A stretch of DNA of 64,000 nucleotides from JAUNSR01 sp036655755 (GTDB lineage Bacteria > Bacteroidota > Bacteroidia > Bacteroidales > JAUNSR01): contig JAVVPN010000003.1 in assembly GCA_036655755.1 (NCBI GenBank), forward strand, positions 16,895 through 80,894, read 5' to 3'. Each line of letters begins with the position of its first letter. The first letter of the stretch is position 1. The notes under the pieces are model-generated. The model did no database searches, was not told the DNA's origin, and saw nothing but the letters and a program-made list of their open reading frames with translations. Position numbers and translations under genes: made by a program. Shown piece after piece: positions 49,437 to 58,525 of this stretch.

Positions 49437-51591
49437 CACGGAATCCCGTTTCATACATCTTTCCTCCATGGAAAGCGGTAAAAACAGCTACGTTGAAAAT
49501 ATAATTCCCCAGGCCATATCCTAATTCTGTATAGGAGGGTTTGTCGGGTGAAAACAACTGGCTGGCATAAAGCCGCTCGGATAGTATGAAACGGGATATC
49601 CTTTTAAATAAATGGAGCAGGATAAAGGGTGATTCATACATGAGATGCAACTGTGCATATTGCGGCGACGCATAGTACCAACGGGTATCGAGCAGGTTGA
49701 AAACACCTCCGATATGATCTGTCCATGTGGCAGGATAATTGCTCCGCCGGAAATAGCGGTAATCTACGAAATACTCAGATTTCTGATTAAAGAAACTTCC
49801 GAATCCGGCACGGTAACTCAGGGAGCGAAGCTTTGAGAATTGAATATTCTGGTGAATATCGAATTCTATCTTATTGAACTTGCTGTTTGATCCCAGTATG
49901 CCGGCAATCCCACATGCATATTCGAGTGAAAGGGTAGGAGTCGGAGAGGGTAAATGTATTTTACGATGGCCAATCATCCGGTAATATTGTCGGGGTGTCC
50001 ATGATAAGCGCATATAGGGCACGAAATCGGCATAATCATTTTTGATCAAAGGCTCCATATCGGAAGGGAGATCGGGCAATACTTCTTGGTCTATTCGCTG
50101 TTTTTTTACCGGTTTGTGCAGATTGTATGTGATACCTCCATAAAGCATTACGCCGTTTGTCAGTTCATACGAATTTTCCAGCTGGACGCTATAATCGCGG
50201 TAGTATTTTACATTGAGATGATCAAAGTTGTATTTGGTCGTGTCTAACGCCTTATTAACCTGGTCGATAAAAGAGGAGCTAAAGCCCTTGTTGCCATTGC
50301 GAAAGGATAATGATACTTTTCCGATTTTTGATGGTTGATATAACCAATCTGTATCGAACCTGTAAAAAAACTCTTTATGTTTAAAGCCAAAGCCCACTTC
50401 GGGGCGTATGGCAAAATACTGATCGTGCTTCATGTTTTTACGGAGTAATAGTCGCTGACGAATTACGATTCCGTTTGTTTTAGAATAGCCTATCATAGAG
50501 GGGTTTAATACTCCGGAATAATGCCATTTTAATTCATCTGAGCCAAAAGAAGAGGTGGAAATCAATATTTCAGAAACTTTCCGATAATCGATTTTCTGAA
50601 CCGAATCGGGGTGTAATACCACTTGTTTGATTGAATCGGCTTCCTTTTTCTCTTGGTACATCTGTCTTTCCTGATGAGTCAGCATATATTTGCGCTTTGA
50701 CTTCCAGTAATTGCTGTCTTGAATGAGTGCGATTTTATTGTTTGCAACTGTATAATAACGAGAGAGGTCTAATCGGCGTGATTTTTTTGTTTTGGGAGCA
50801 TCTTCGTCAATTACCACTTTATGATATGAGAAAGTACAATGATAGTCAGTTACAGAGATATTATTTACGATATTATAGGTCAGGCGGATATTGGTTTCCA
50901 TCGGTAGCATGAAATGTTCATAGCTTCGGCCAAATTCAGTATAAAGATTGAACTTAGCGATATCAAGATAACCTTCAGCTTCAATGGCGGCGATAAAGGG
51001 GGTTCCTTGGGTGATATACAAATAACCACTTATAACCTTCAGGTTTTTGCGGCGAGGCAGGAATCTGATTTTATAAAGATTTTCACCATTGCGTGTAATA
51101 AGGCTGTCGAGGCGGTATTCATAAATCCCTTTAGAGGAGGCTGCGCCCGGCATAATGTATTTATCGTCGAAAGAGGTTGCGTTGTAGATGTTCAGGTTGA
51201 GAAGTGGAGAAACATCAATCAGATTGCGGACAGGACGTCTGTCTGAACTCCTCATTGCGACAGGCGAGATTACAAAATGATTTGGGGCTTCGAAATGAAT
51301 ATCATTCAGTAATTCGAATACACATCCGTCTTCATTATGTTTAAAAGGAAAGGCCCAGGGCATCCAGTTGAACAAAAAATTCTTTTTTATAAGTTTGCTA
51401 TTGCCTTTCAGGTAGGCTTCGCCATCGAACTTCCGGACATACCCGGAAAAAGAATCGGCATAACGCATTACTTGCAGCATGATCGAATCGCCCTGCTTAT
51501 GCGCATAACTCGCAACTCCGGTTTCTTCAACCGGATTGGCAAGAACAGAAACGCATAGAAACAACATGTAGAAAATGCAGGATAAGCGCAT
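49408..51591 (-). CDS. DUF5686-like outer-membrane protein
   Basis: 727-residue exported protein: signal peptide (about 1-18), then a first domain (about 30-270) with an N-terminal helical and beta region (SFSGYVRKFDGEAYLKGNS, GAASSKGIYEYRL, LYITQGTPFIAAIEAEGYLD). The C-terminal half (about 350-727) is made of alternating aromatic beta strands ending in SFELGRYW, the terminal aromatic residue expected for an outer-membrane beta barrel. This is the layout of DUF5686 family proteins, usually fused to a carboxypeptidase-regulatory-like domain, which seems to be absent here. Function unknown. Its 3' end overlaps uvrA by 29 bp. It has no terminator of its own that I can see. Confidence 0.8.
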   Translation of the reverse strand: MRLSCIFYMLFLCVSVLANPVEETGVASYAHKQGDSIMLQVMRYADSFSGYVRKFDGEAYLKGNSKLIKKNFLFNWMPWAFPFKHNEDGCVFELLNDIHFEAPNHFVISPVAMRSSDRRPVRNLIDVSPLLNLNIYNATSFDDKYIMPGAASSKGIYEYRLDSLITRNGENLYKIRFLPRRKNLKVISGYLYITQGTPFIAAIEAEGYLDIAKFNLYTEFGRSYEHFMLPMETNIRLTYNIVNNISVTDYHCTFSYHKVVIDEDAPKTKKSRRLDLSRYYTVANNKIALIQDSNYWKSKRKYMLTHQERQMYQEKKEADSIKQVVLHPDSVQKIDYRKVSEILISTSSFGSDELKWHYSGVLNPSMIGYSKTNGIVIRQRLLLRKNMKHDQYFAIRPEVGFGFKHKEFFYRFDTDWLYQPSKIGKVSLSFRNGNKGFSSSFIDQVNKALDTTKYNFDHLNVKYYRDYSVQLENSYELTNGVMLYGGITYNLHKPVKKQRIDQEVLPDLPSDMEPLIKNDYADFVPYMRLSWTPRQYYRMIGHRKIHLPSPTPTLSLEYACGIAGILGSNSKFNKIEFDIHQNIQFSKLRSLSYRAGFGSFFNQKSEYFVDYRYFRRSNYPATWTDHIGGVFNLLDTRWYYASPQYAQLHLMYESPFILLHLFKRISRFILSERLYASQLFSPDKPSYTELGYGLGNYIFNVAVFTAFHGGKMYETGFRVSFELGRYW

Positions 51592-51689
51592 GCCGGTAAT
51601 AAAAATTAATGATATTCTAATTACTCGAAAATAAGCTAAAAATACCTATTAATAGGGAGATGAAATATGTTTTTCCCTAAAAAATGGGA

Positions 51690-51720
51690 TTGATAGCTGT
51701 GTAAAATAACTGTTTCTTTG
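51690..51720 (+). promoter_or_regulatory. Candidate promoter for the PepSY-hemerythrin-LuxR operon
   Basis: TTG (51690-51692), a 20-base spacer and TTTCTTTG (51713-51720) match the consensus with one mismatch in the -7 element. The start codon lies 38 bp downstream. Confidence 0.45.
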
Positions 51721-51758
51721 CAAAAAAGATCAGTAAATTTAGTTTTTAAAATAAAGAG

Positions 51759-52880
51759 ATGAAAAAAGGTAAATATATATGGACTGCGCTGCATAAATGG
51801 ACCGGTTTGGTATTTGGTGTATTATTAACATTGATTTGTGTAACGGGGGCAATACTCAGTTTCGAAAAAGAGTTGCTTCCCCTTACTATCCACTCACGAT
51901 ACTATAATACATCACCCGAAAATACTAAGCCGTTAAAACTGCAAGATCTAACCGAAAAAATAACACAGTCGGCACCCGGGCGGCAGGTGAAAAGTATAAC
52001 TTTTCCTTCTGACCCCAAGCGTAATCTGGTAGCTTCTTTTGCGGATGATCCTCAGACGGAAGTGTATGTTGATCCGTATACCGGAGAGATAGTGGGCTCA
52101 TTTACATATAAAGGGAGTTTCTTTTCGACGGTGCGCGAATTACATCGCTTTTTGTTGATCGGGAAACCCGGTCGTATTATAACCGGTACAACTTCTCTTT
52201 TTTTCGTATTTATATTGGTGTCGGGTATTTTTATTAATATTCCTGATACATTGCGAAAACTGGCATCTAATTTTCGCCTTAACTGGTCAGGAAATAGTTT
52301 TCGGAAAACTTTCAGGCTTCATGTTGTTTTGGGATGGTATGGTTTTGTATTTTTGCTGATCATGGCTCTTACGGGTCCCTTTTGGTCATTTACATGGTAT
52401 AATGCGGGAGTCAGTGCGTTGTTAGGAGTGAAACAAACAACGAGTCAACGCAGTAAGACTCCTGACCAAACAGGAGTCAAAGAGTTGAATTCGGCCCTTT
52501 TCTCGCGCATGGAAGACAAAGTGATTGTTTTGAAAGCCGTTCAATCAGACTGGAAAGAATTGCGCCTGGCTTTTCCTGCTCCGGAGGATAAGTCTTTTAC
52601 GATAGCCGTAATTCCACAGAAACAGATTCATGGTCGTCAGTCGGATACTTTCACCTACCGTTTGTCGGATGGTGATTTGCAAAAAGAGTCCGTATTTAAA
52701 ACCAAACCTCTGCAGGAAACGTTCCGAATGTGGGTTTTTGCTCTCCATACCGGATCATGGGGAGGTTGGGCCGGAAAGTTGATTTATTGTATTTCCGCTT
52801 TGATCGGCGCGACGTTGCCGATAACCGGATATATCTTGTGGTGGAAAAAAAGACAAATTGCAAAAAGAAATTCAAAATGA
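51759..52880 (+). CDS. PepSY-associated transmembrane (PiuB-like) protein
   Basis: 373-residue inner-membrane protein of the PepSY_TM family (PF03929), with four membrane helices and a periplasmic PepSY-like region (about 40-130). Histidines are placed at the membrane edges in ALHKWTGLVFG, ELHRFLLIG, RLHVVLGWYG and ALHTGSWGG, as in members proposed to bind heme and pass electrons for ferric-siderophore reduction. No TonB receptor is next to it. The stop overlaps the ATG of the hemerythrin gene (ATGA), so the two are translationally coupled. A role in iron reduction or redox stress is likely; the donor and acceptor are unknown. Confidence 0.87.
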   Translation: MKKGKYIWTALHKWTGLVFGVLLTLICVTGAILSFEKELLPLTIHSRYYNTSPENTKPLKLQDLTEKITQSAPGRQVKSITFPSDPKRNLVASFADDPQTEVYVDPYTGEIVGSFTYKGSFFSTVRELHRFLLIGKPGRIITGTTSLFFVFILVSGIFINIPDTLRKLASNFRLNWSGNSFRKTFRLHVVLGWYGFVFLLIMALTGPFWSFTWYNAGVSALLGVKQTTSQRSKTPDQTGVKELNSALFSRMEDKVIVLKAVQSDWKELRLAFPAPEDKSFTIAVIPQKQIHGRQSDTFTYRLSDGDLQKESVFKTKPLQETFRMWVFALHTGSWGGWAGKLIYCISALIGATLPITGYILWWKKRQIAKRNSK

Positions 52881-53590
52881 TACATTATTTCGATAAATGT
52901 CCTTTTAATCAGGCTGTAAAAATGGCTGATCTTATTCAGGAGGATTACCGTTATTTGCTGACGCTCGATCGGTTTCATTTGCCCTTAGGGTTCGGTAACC
53001 GTACTATCGGAGAGGTTTGTAAAGAGCGGGAAGCCGATCTTGATCTGTTCTTATTGGTGGTTAATACATTGGCCGATCCCTCTTATACGGAGTCATTTCC
53101 GGTAGATGCTATCCAAATACCGCGTTTGGTTGATTTTTTGAAGCGTACACATGCTTATTTTATCAACTACCGCCTTCCGCGTTTGCATGATATGTTGCGA
53201 GAGTTGGTAGAGGGTGCTGATGAGTTGCATAAATCACTTTTGCTTGAGTTTTTCGAAAAATATGAGCAGGAAGTGCGCCGCCATATGGACTTCGAGGATA
53301 AGAAGGTATATCCTTATGTAATTGAGCGTTATGAAGGGGTTTATCAGGGGAAATACAATATTGATTATTATGAAAAACATCATAATGATATTGAAAAGAA
53401 AATCAATGATCTGCGTAATATTATCTTGAAATATCTTCCACCACTTCCGGATGTAAACCGAATGAATGATTTGCTCTACGCCTTGTTTCAGGCTGAAGAG
53501 GATCTTAATCGCCATACGTTTATTGAAGAGCATTTGCTTTTTCCGGCAGTAAAGTATTATGAATCCAAACATTTGTCAAACCATGCATAA
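52877..53590 (+). CDS. Hemerythrin-domain protein resembling the RIC/YtfE/ScdA iron-sulfur repair family
   Basis: 237-residue protein. The first 65 residues (MADLIQEDYRYLLTLDRFHLPLGFGNRTIGEVCKE...) have the shape of the ScdA_N domain that opens RIC proteins, but the usual di-cysteine DFCCGG is LPLGFGN. A four-helix hemerythrin-like domain follows (about 85-235) with iron ligands in RTHAYFINYRLPRLHDML, RRHMDFEDKKVYP, YEKHHNDIE and NRHTFIEEHLLFPAV. RIC proteins supply iron to damaged Fe-S centres after nitric oxide or oxidant stress; this one may do likewise or sense oxygen. It is coupled to the PepSY gene by ATGA and overlaps the regulator gene by 8 bp. Confidence 0.83.
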   Translation: MIHYFDKCPFNQAVKMADLIQEDYRYLLTLDRFHLPLGFGNRTIGEVCKEREADLDLFLLVVNTLADPSYTESFPVDAIQIPRLVDFLKRTHAYFINYRLPRLHDMLRELVEGADELHKSLLLEFFEKYEQEVRRHMDFEDKKVYPYVIERYEGVYQGKYNIDYYEKHHNDIEKKINDLRNIILKYLPPLPDVNRMNDLLYALFQAEEDLNRHTFIEEHLLFPAVKYYESKHLSNHA

Positions 53591-54194
53591 TGAAGAGATC
53601 AGAATATGGGTAGCGAGTCCGTCATATCTTTTACGCAAATCGTTAGTCTTATTATTACGACAGAATGGTAAGAACTTCCGTATACAGGAAACCGGCGAAC
53701 GCGTATTGCCTCAAGAGGTGATTATCCGGTTTGCGCCCGATATTCTTATTATAGATGGTGGCTTTTTTGCGGATTTTCAAACTCAGAGTGCACGGCATGC
53801 GCTCGGATTTCCGGCTCCTGATACCCGTATCTGCGGTTTACTCCGTACGGGGATTGATGAAGCGAAAGTTGCACTCTTCGATAAAGTTATTTTTGAATAT
53901 GATTCGCCGGAAGAGATTTGGAAAAAAATAGATTCATTGCTTTTACAGCCTGAGCCGGAAGAAATTAAAAGTTCGTCGGAAGATTTGACCGAACGGGAAA
54001 AGGAAGTGCTTATCGAGTTAGTAAAAGGCTTTACCAATAAAGAGATTGGAGAAAATCTGAATCTGTCTGTTCATACGGTGATCTCTCATCGTAAAAATAT
54101 TACCCGTAAACTCGATATTAAGAGTTCGTCCGGTTTGACTATTTATGCTATTATGAATCACTTAATCAGCATAGATGAAGTAAAGGAGCGTTAA
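53583..54194 (+). CDS. LuxR-type response regulator with atypical receiver
   Basis: 203 residues: an N-terminal receiver-like domain (about 5-115) and a C-terminal LuxR/NarL helix-turn-helix (about 140-200, LTEREKEVLIELVKGFTNKEIGENLNLSVHTVISHRKNITRKL). The receiver reads IRIWVASPS where an acidic pair is expected, so two phosphorylation-site residues are missing; a single Asp in ILIIDGG may be the phospho-acceptor position. It may work without phosphorylation. The ATG at 53583 (8-bp overlap with the hemerythrin gene) is preferred over 53559. Adjacent genes suggest it controls the PepSY-hemerythrin genes or the porins downstream. Confidence 0.87.
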   Translation: MHNEEIRIWVASPSYLLRKSLVLLLRQNGKNFRIQETGERVLPQEVIIRFAPDILIIDGGFFADFQTQSARHALGFPAPDTRICGLLRTGIDEAKVALFDKVIFEYDSPEEIWKKIDSLLLQPEPEEIKSSSEDLTEREKEVLIELVKGFTNKEIGENLNLSVHTVISHRKNITRKLDIKSSSGLTIYAIMNHLISIDEVKER

Positions 54195-54280
54195 TATACT
54201 TCAACTGTATTCAACCAAATGTAAATCTCTTTGTTATAGTTGTGTCTTGGTTAATGAAAATACATTAACATTAATACAAC

Positions 54281-55528
54281 GTGAAACAAAAGATTATAAT
54301 AACCTTATTTTGCTTTTTGTCTGTTAACCTATCCCTTTTTGCGGATGATGATGATCAGCCGGTTTTTCTTCAGGTTGGAGATGACGCAATAAAGGCATCC
54401 ATACAGACAAATTTTGAATCCTTCCAGGGTCCACTTTATTCAGATCCGGGATTACCGGCATTTACCTTAATATCGAGGAACAATAAAATTGCAGTGGGAA
54501 TCGGCGGATATGTCCGGTTTACCACTTCTTTCGATTTCGGTGGTATCATGCCTAACCGTGATTTTATTCCCTTTCTTCTTCCTGTGCCGGTTTCATCGGC
54601 ACAGCGTTCGCAATTCATAATGGACGCATCTACAAGCCGGGTATTTCTGCGATTTCTGGCTGATACAAAACTTGGATTGTTTCACTTTTTTGTGGAAACC
54701 GACTTTCGGGCCTCCCAAAACCGAAATCGGTTTACGGCTATTTATGCCAGCATGGGTGGTTGGCGGATTGGGCGTTATTGGAGTGTAATGGCCGATCTCG
54801 ATTCTTATCCTCCTTCGGTCGATTTTCAGGGTCCCAACTCTTTTGCCGGTACTTCTACTTACCAAATCAGTTACCAAGGAAATTTTAATAAGCACTTTTC
54901 GTTTGGATTAGGGATTGAACTTCCCGATTATTCGATTGCCGATTCTTTAGATAATTATCGGCAGCCTCAACGTATCCCGACTATCCCCGGTTATCTACAG
55001 TATAATAATGAATTCGGACATATTCGGGTTGCATCGTTAGCTCGTCCTTTAATTTATAAAAATGGATTATCGGGGAGTACCGAGTATGCTATGACGTGGG
55101 GGGTAATCGGATCCGCATTTATTCAAACTTCCCGTAAAATGACATTCTATCTGCAATCCATGTATGGTTCCGGGATAGGTACTTATAACTTCGAACTCAA
55201 TGGAGGCGGATGGGATCTTATTCCGGATGTTGCCCGTCCTGGTAAATTGCGTCCGGCCAAGTTTTGGGGCGGTTTCGCTGGAACGAAGTATAACTTTTCT
55301 GCTTTTTTTCAGGCATCCGCGATTTACAGCTGTTTACGTGTTTTAAAGAATGATCTGAGAGATCCGGATGTTTATAAAACAGGGCAATATGTGGTCACTA
55401 CCGGTTATTTTAATCTTACTCCCCGCATGCAGTTGGCAATAGAGTATGACTTTGGATACCTTAGATTAAGAAATAATCAGCATGGTCGCTCAAATCGTCT
55501 GATCGGAATGATTCGTTATGATTTTTGA
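54281..55528 (+). CDS. DcaP-like outer-membrane porin-like protein (copy 1)
   Basis: 415 residues. The signal peptide (about 1-21) ends in LFADDDD. The rest is aromatic beta-strand sequence ending in RLIGMIRYDF, the terminal Phe of a barrel. SRNNKIAVGIGGYVRFTTSFDFGG near residue 65 resembles the start of the DcaP-like trimeric porin barrel. Start is GTG at 54281: an in-frame ATG upstream runs into a stop, so GTG is the only good start. The substrate is unknown. It is followed by a paralogue after 18 bp. Both barrels share the phrase (F/Y)SLQGP(A/L)YSDP. Confidence 0.8.
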   Translation: MKQKIIITLFCFLSVNLSLFADDDDQPVFLQVGDDAIKASIQTNFESFQGPLYSDPGLPAFTLISRNNKIAVGIGGYVRFTTSFDFGGIMPNRDFIPFLLPVPVSSAQRSQFIMDASTSRVFLRFLADTKLGLFHFFVETDFRASQNRNRFTAIYASMGGWRIGRYWSVMADLDSYPPSVDFQGPNSFAGTSTYQISYQGNFNKHFSFGLGIELPDYSIADSLDNYRQPQRIPTIPGYLQYNNEFGHIRVASLARPLIYKNGLSGSTEYAMTWGVIGSAFIQTSRKMTFYLQSMYGSGIGTYNFELNGGGWDLIPDVARPGKLRPAKFWGGFAGTKYNFSAFFQASAIYSCLRVLKNDLRDPDVYKTGQYVVTTGYFNLTPRMQLAIEYDFGYLRLRNNQHGRSNRLIGMIRYDF

Positions 55529-55546
55529 TAATATAAGTTGACAGAT

Positions 55547-56842
55547 ATGAAACAAAGACATTGGTTATTATTGAGTTGTCTGATCAGTTTCTGTTGGTTG
55601 TATGCGTTACAGCCAATGTATGCGCAGAAAAAAAAAGATGATAGGGCTATGCTTTATTTTCTGGCAAAAGATACGGTCGATCGCGGGATAATCGGTTATT
55701 TCTACAGTTTGCAGGGGCCCGCTTACTCAGATCCGCTTGTGCCAAAGTTTATTATAGCAAGTCGTAACCGAAATTTGCTATTGGGTATCGGGGGGTATGT
55801 GCGATTGAGAGGATCGTATGATTTCAGAGGGGTTTGTGATTCAGAAGAATTTCATACTTATGATATTGGTGTGCCGAATGCCGGGAATCCGTCACAAGAG
55901 CTTCGGATGAATGCGGGCTCTTCACGATTGTTTATGCGTTTGATTGCCAATACATCGCGGATAGGACGATTGGTCGCTTACATAGAGGGTGACTTTTTGG
56001 GTCAAGATAGGGCTTTTCGATTGCGGCAGGCAAATATCTCATTTCTTGGTTTTACATTCGGACAGGCATTAAGTACATATGTAGATAGTAAATCGTATGC
56101 TCCGTCACTCGACCAGAACGGAGGTATTGTAGCGCTTAATCAGCGCAGTCCGTTAGTGAGGTATGAGCATTCGTTTAAAAATGGGATAGGAATAGCCGTT
56201 TCTGCCGAATTACCTCCTTTCTCTGGTACTTATCAAGAAGGTGTGACCGGAAGTGCTTCTGCTCAGGTGCCGGACTTCCCGTTTTATATCCAATATAGAT
56301 GGAAAGAATGCGGAGTGAGACTTACCGGAATCGTACGAGACTTGCCTTATCATGATATTTTGCATAATTCATGGCATCGGGTATTTGGCGCAGGGGCTAA
56401 ATTAAGTGGTAACTTCTGTTTTACCCCTTTCTTCCAAGGGGTAGGTTATGTTTCTTATGGAAAAGGAATATCCACCTATACACTTGATTTGTCAGGAGCC
56501 GGAATGGATATTCTGCCTGATTATGATCGTTCCGGTAAAATGTTTGCTCCACGTACAGCTGTGTATTATGGAGGTTTGCGCATTAATTTCTCGCGAAATG
56601 TGTATAGTGGTTTGAGTTATAGTTATCTACGGCTTTACACAAACTCTTCCTTTCGCTCAGCTCCCGATTTCGACGCATCTTCTTTTTATAAATACGCCCA
56701 ATCTGCTACAGTGGCGCTTATTTGGGATTTTCTGCCGTCAGCTACCTGCGGAGTAGAATATCTTTGGGGGCAACGGGTCAATTATGATGGCTCGAAAGGC
56801 CATGCCAATCGTATTTATACCTCTATCCGTTATAATTTCTGA
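55547..56842 (+). CDS. DcaP-like outer-membrane porin-like protein (copy 2)
   Basis: 431 residues, clearly paralogous to the preceding gene: shared blocks include GPAYSDP, SRNRNLLLGIGGYVRLRGSYDFRG, SSRLFMRLIANT, ISTYTLDLSGAGMDILPDYDRSGK (copy 1 GTYNFELNGGGWDLIPDVARPGK) and the ending ANRIYTSIRYNF. The signal peptide (about 1-29) ends MYAQ. The ATG at 55547 is chosen over the TTG three codons upstream. The two copies have diverged strongly, so they may pass different solutes or form hetero-oligomers. It is followed 98 bp later by the lipoprotein gene. Confidence 0.8.
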   Translation: MKQRHWLLLSCLISFCWLYALQPMYAQKKKDDRAMLYFLAKDTVDRGIIGYFYSLQGPAYSDPLVPKFIIASRNRNLLLGIGGYVRLRGSYDFRGVCDSEEFHTYDIGVPNAGNPSQELRMNAGSSRLFMRLIANTSRIGRLVAYIEGDFLGQDRAFRLRQANISFLGFTFGQALSTYVDSKSYAPSLDQNGGIVALNQRSPLVRYEHSFKNGIGIAVSAELPPFSGTYQEGVTGSASAQVPDFPFYIQYRWKECGVRLTGIVRDLPYHDILHNSWHRVFGAGAKLSGNFCFTPFFQGVGYVSYGKGISTYTLDLSGAGMDILPDYDRSGKMFAPRTAVYYGGLRINFSRNVYSGLSYSYLRLYTNSSFRSAPDFDASSFYKYAQSATVALIWDFLPSATCGVEYLWGQRVNYDGSKGHANRIYTSIRYNF

Positions 56843-56940
56843 CCCTTTTTGACTGCTAATTGAAGAAAGAGGGTAAACAAAAGTGTTTTAGGATATGTTT
56901 TATAAATAAGGAAGTCCGATTGCAGAGGGCACATAACATC

Positions 56941-57822
56941 ATGAAATTAACAGCGTATAGTATTGTCGGATTCTGGATATGCATTTTATTTTATGCATGT
57001 ACGGGAAAGACCAAAACAGAGGTTGCGGAAAGTGCCCGGGGGTTTATGGCTGCCTATAAAGAGCAGGATATTGCGCAAATGCGAATCTATTATCCCGATA
57101 TTGATAATATCGATATTTTCTATGCATCTGATACTGCTTTTATAGAAGAAGTAATCCCGTTAAGTGATTCGGGTGATTATCAGGTTGATATAGTAAGCGT
57201 CTATATGACAGAGGATAATGGGCCGGAGATGCAGCATGTTACTTTGTTTATGACGAATACTGGTCAGAAACAACCTGCTTATCGTATTACCGATAGTTAT
57301 GGTATTGCAAGTTGTAAAAGTTATCCCCATTATAAATTCGCCGTCCAAACAGGATGTCTTGTTCCGGATAGTGACCTTACAGATCAGCAGGCAATTTATC
57401 GTTTGAGGGTTGCAAAAGACCTCTTATTCTATTTTTCAAAATTAATGTATCAAGACTTAGAACAGAATATCCGTGTTACGCATACGCGCATTTTGGAACA
57501 GGGTAAACTTAATGCCCATGGATCGGCATTAGTGGAAAATAGTTCGGATTACACATTGCCAGACTTAAAATATATAATCGTTTATTATGATGATAACGAC
57601 CGTAAGGTTGGTGAGCAATCGGGGTGGGTAACGCAGGCGCCGTTTGAATCGGGAAAAACAGTTTCATTTGAGTTCTTTACTACTTTTGATGAGGCTGCTG
57701 CTACTGCCGACTTCCGGCTTGATTTTGATCTGGATTTGATCATGCAATTCGTAATGGAAGACGATGTTTATACCGGACGTGAATATGATGAATTTGTTTC
57801 GAAAAAACTGATTGATATTTAA
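56941..57822 (+). CDS. Uncharacterised lipoprotein
   Basis: 293-residue protein with a lipobox ILFYAC (Cys about 20). Two parts can be seen: an NTF2-like or stalk-type region (about 25-150, ARGFMAAYKEQDIAQMRIYYPDIDNIDIF) and a C-terminal beta-rich region (about 195-280) with VENSSDYTLPDLKYIIVYYDDNDRKVGEQ, which resembles FxLYD-like domains. No exact family is recognised. The ATG at 56941 begins a clean lipoprotein signal; an upstream TTG extension is rejected. It is the last gene of the porin group and is followed by a terminator. Confidence 0.7.
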   Translation: MKLTAYSIVGFWICILFYACTGKTKTEVAESARGFMAAYKEQDIAQMRIYYPDIDNIDIFYASDTAFIEEVIPLSDSGDYQVDIVSVYMTEDNGPEMQHVTLFMTNTGQKQPAYRITDSYGIASCKSYPHYKFAVQTGCLVPDSDLTDQQAIYRLRVAKDLLFYFSKLMYQDLEQNIRVTHTRILEQGKLNAHGSALVENSSDYTLPDLKYIIVYYDDNDRKVGEQSGWVTQAPFESGKTVSFEFFTTFDEAAATADFRLDFDLDLIMQFVMEDDVYTGREYDEFVSKKLIDI

Positions 57823-57861
57823 AAAGCTGTAAACTCAAACATGTTTTAGATAGTCTTAAAT

Positions 57862-57899
57862 AAAAAAAGAGCTTCCGTATAACACGAAAGCTCTTTTTT
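57862..57899. terminator. Bidirectional terminator
   Basis: AAAAAAGAGCTT(C)CGT pairs with ACG(A)AAGCTCTTTTTT around a 5-base loop. It is shared by the lipoprotein gene and convergent rubrerythrin gene. Confidence 0.87.
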
Positions 57900-57928
57900 C
57901 TGTGAAAATTGCCATTAAGTGAAGTAAA

Positions 57929-58480
57929 TTATTTTTTGAAGTAGCGGTTGAACAAGCCTTCAAAACCTTGTCCGTGGCGTGCTTCGTCTTTAGCCATTTC
58001 GTGAACTGTATCGTGGATAGCATCCAAACCTAGTTCTTTTGCACGGCGAGCGATACGCATTTTGTCTGCGTTAGCACCGGCTTCAGCGTTCATACGTTTT
58101 TCCAGGTTAGTTTTAGTATCCCATACTACATCACCCAAAAGTTCTGCAAATTTAGCTGCGTGTTCAGCTTCTTCCCATGCGTAACGTTTGTAAGCTTCTG
58201 CAACTTCAGGATATCCTTCGCGGTCAGCCTGACGTGACATAGCAAGATACATACCAACTTCTGTACATTCACCCATAAAGTGTGCGTTCAAGTCAGCGAT
58301 CATTTCTTCGTCACAACCTTTTGCTACACCAATTTCATGTTCTGTAACGAACTGAACTGCTTCTGACTCAACCAATTCTTTGAATTTAGAAGCCGGAACG
58401 TTACATTGTGGACATTTTTCTGGTGCGTGCTCTCCTTCGTGAACGAATCCGCAAACGGTGCAAATAAATTTCTTAGTCAT
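57929..58480 (-). CDS. rbr: Reverse-order rubrerythrin (N-terminal rubredoxin domain)
   Basis: 183-residue non-heme iron peroxidase that protects anaerobes by reducing hydrogen peroxide with electrons from NAD(P)H. The rubredoxin-like domain comes first (CTVCG at about 8-12 and CPQC at about 23-26), then the di-iron ferritin-like domain with ligand helices ECTEVGMYLAMSRQAD, YAWEEAEHAAKFAELLGDV and EMAKDEARHGQGFEGLFNRYF. This order is opposite to classical rubrerythrin. The gene is 45 bp downstream of the PerR-like gene on the same strand, so they likely form one peroxide-inducible unit. Confidence 0.95.
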   Translation of the reverse strand: MTKKFICTVCGFVHEGEHAPEKCPQCNVPASKFKELVESEAVQFVTEHEIGVAKGCDEEMIADLNAHFMGECTEVGMYLAMSRQADREGYPEVAEAYKRYAWEEAEHAAKFAELLGDVVWDTKTNLEKRMNAEAGANADKMRIARRAKELGLDAIHDTVHEMAKDEARHGQGFEGLFNRYFKK

Positions 58481-58525
58481 AATGTGAGTGTTTTAATGAG
58501 TTTATTATATTTTCGTGTTTAATCC

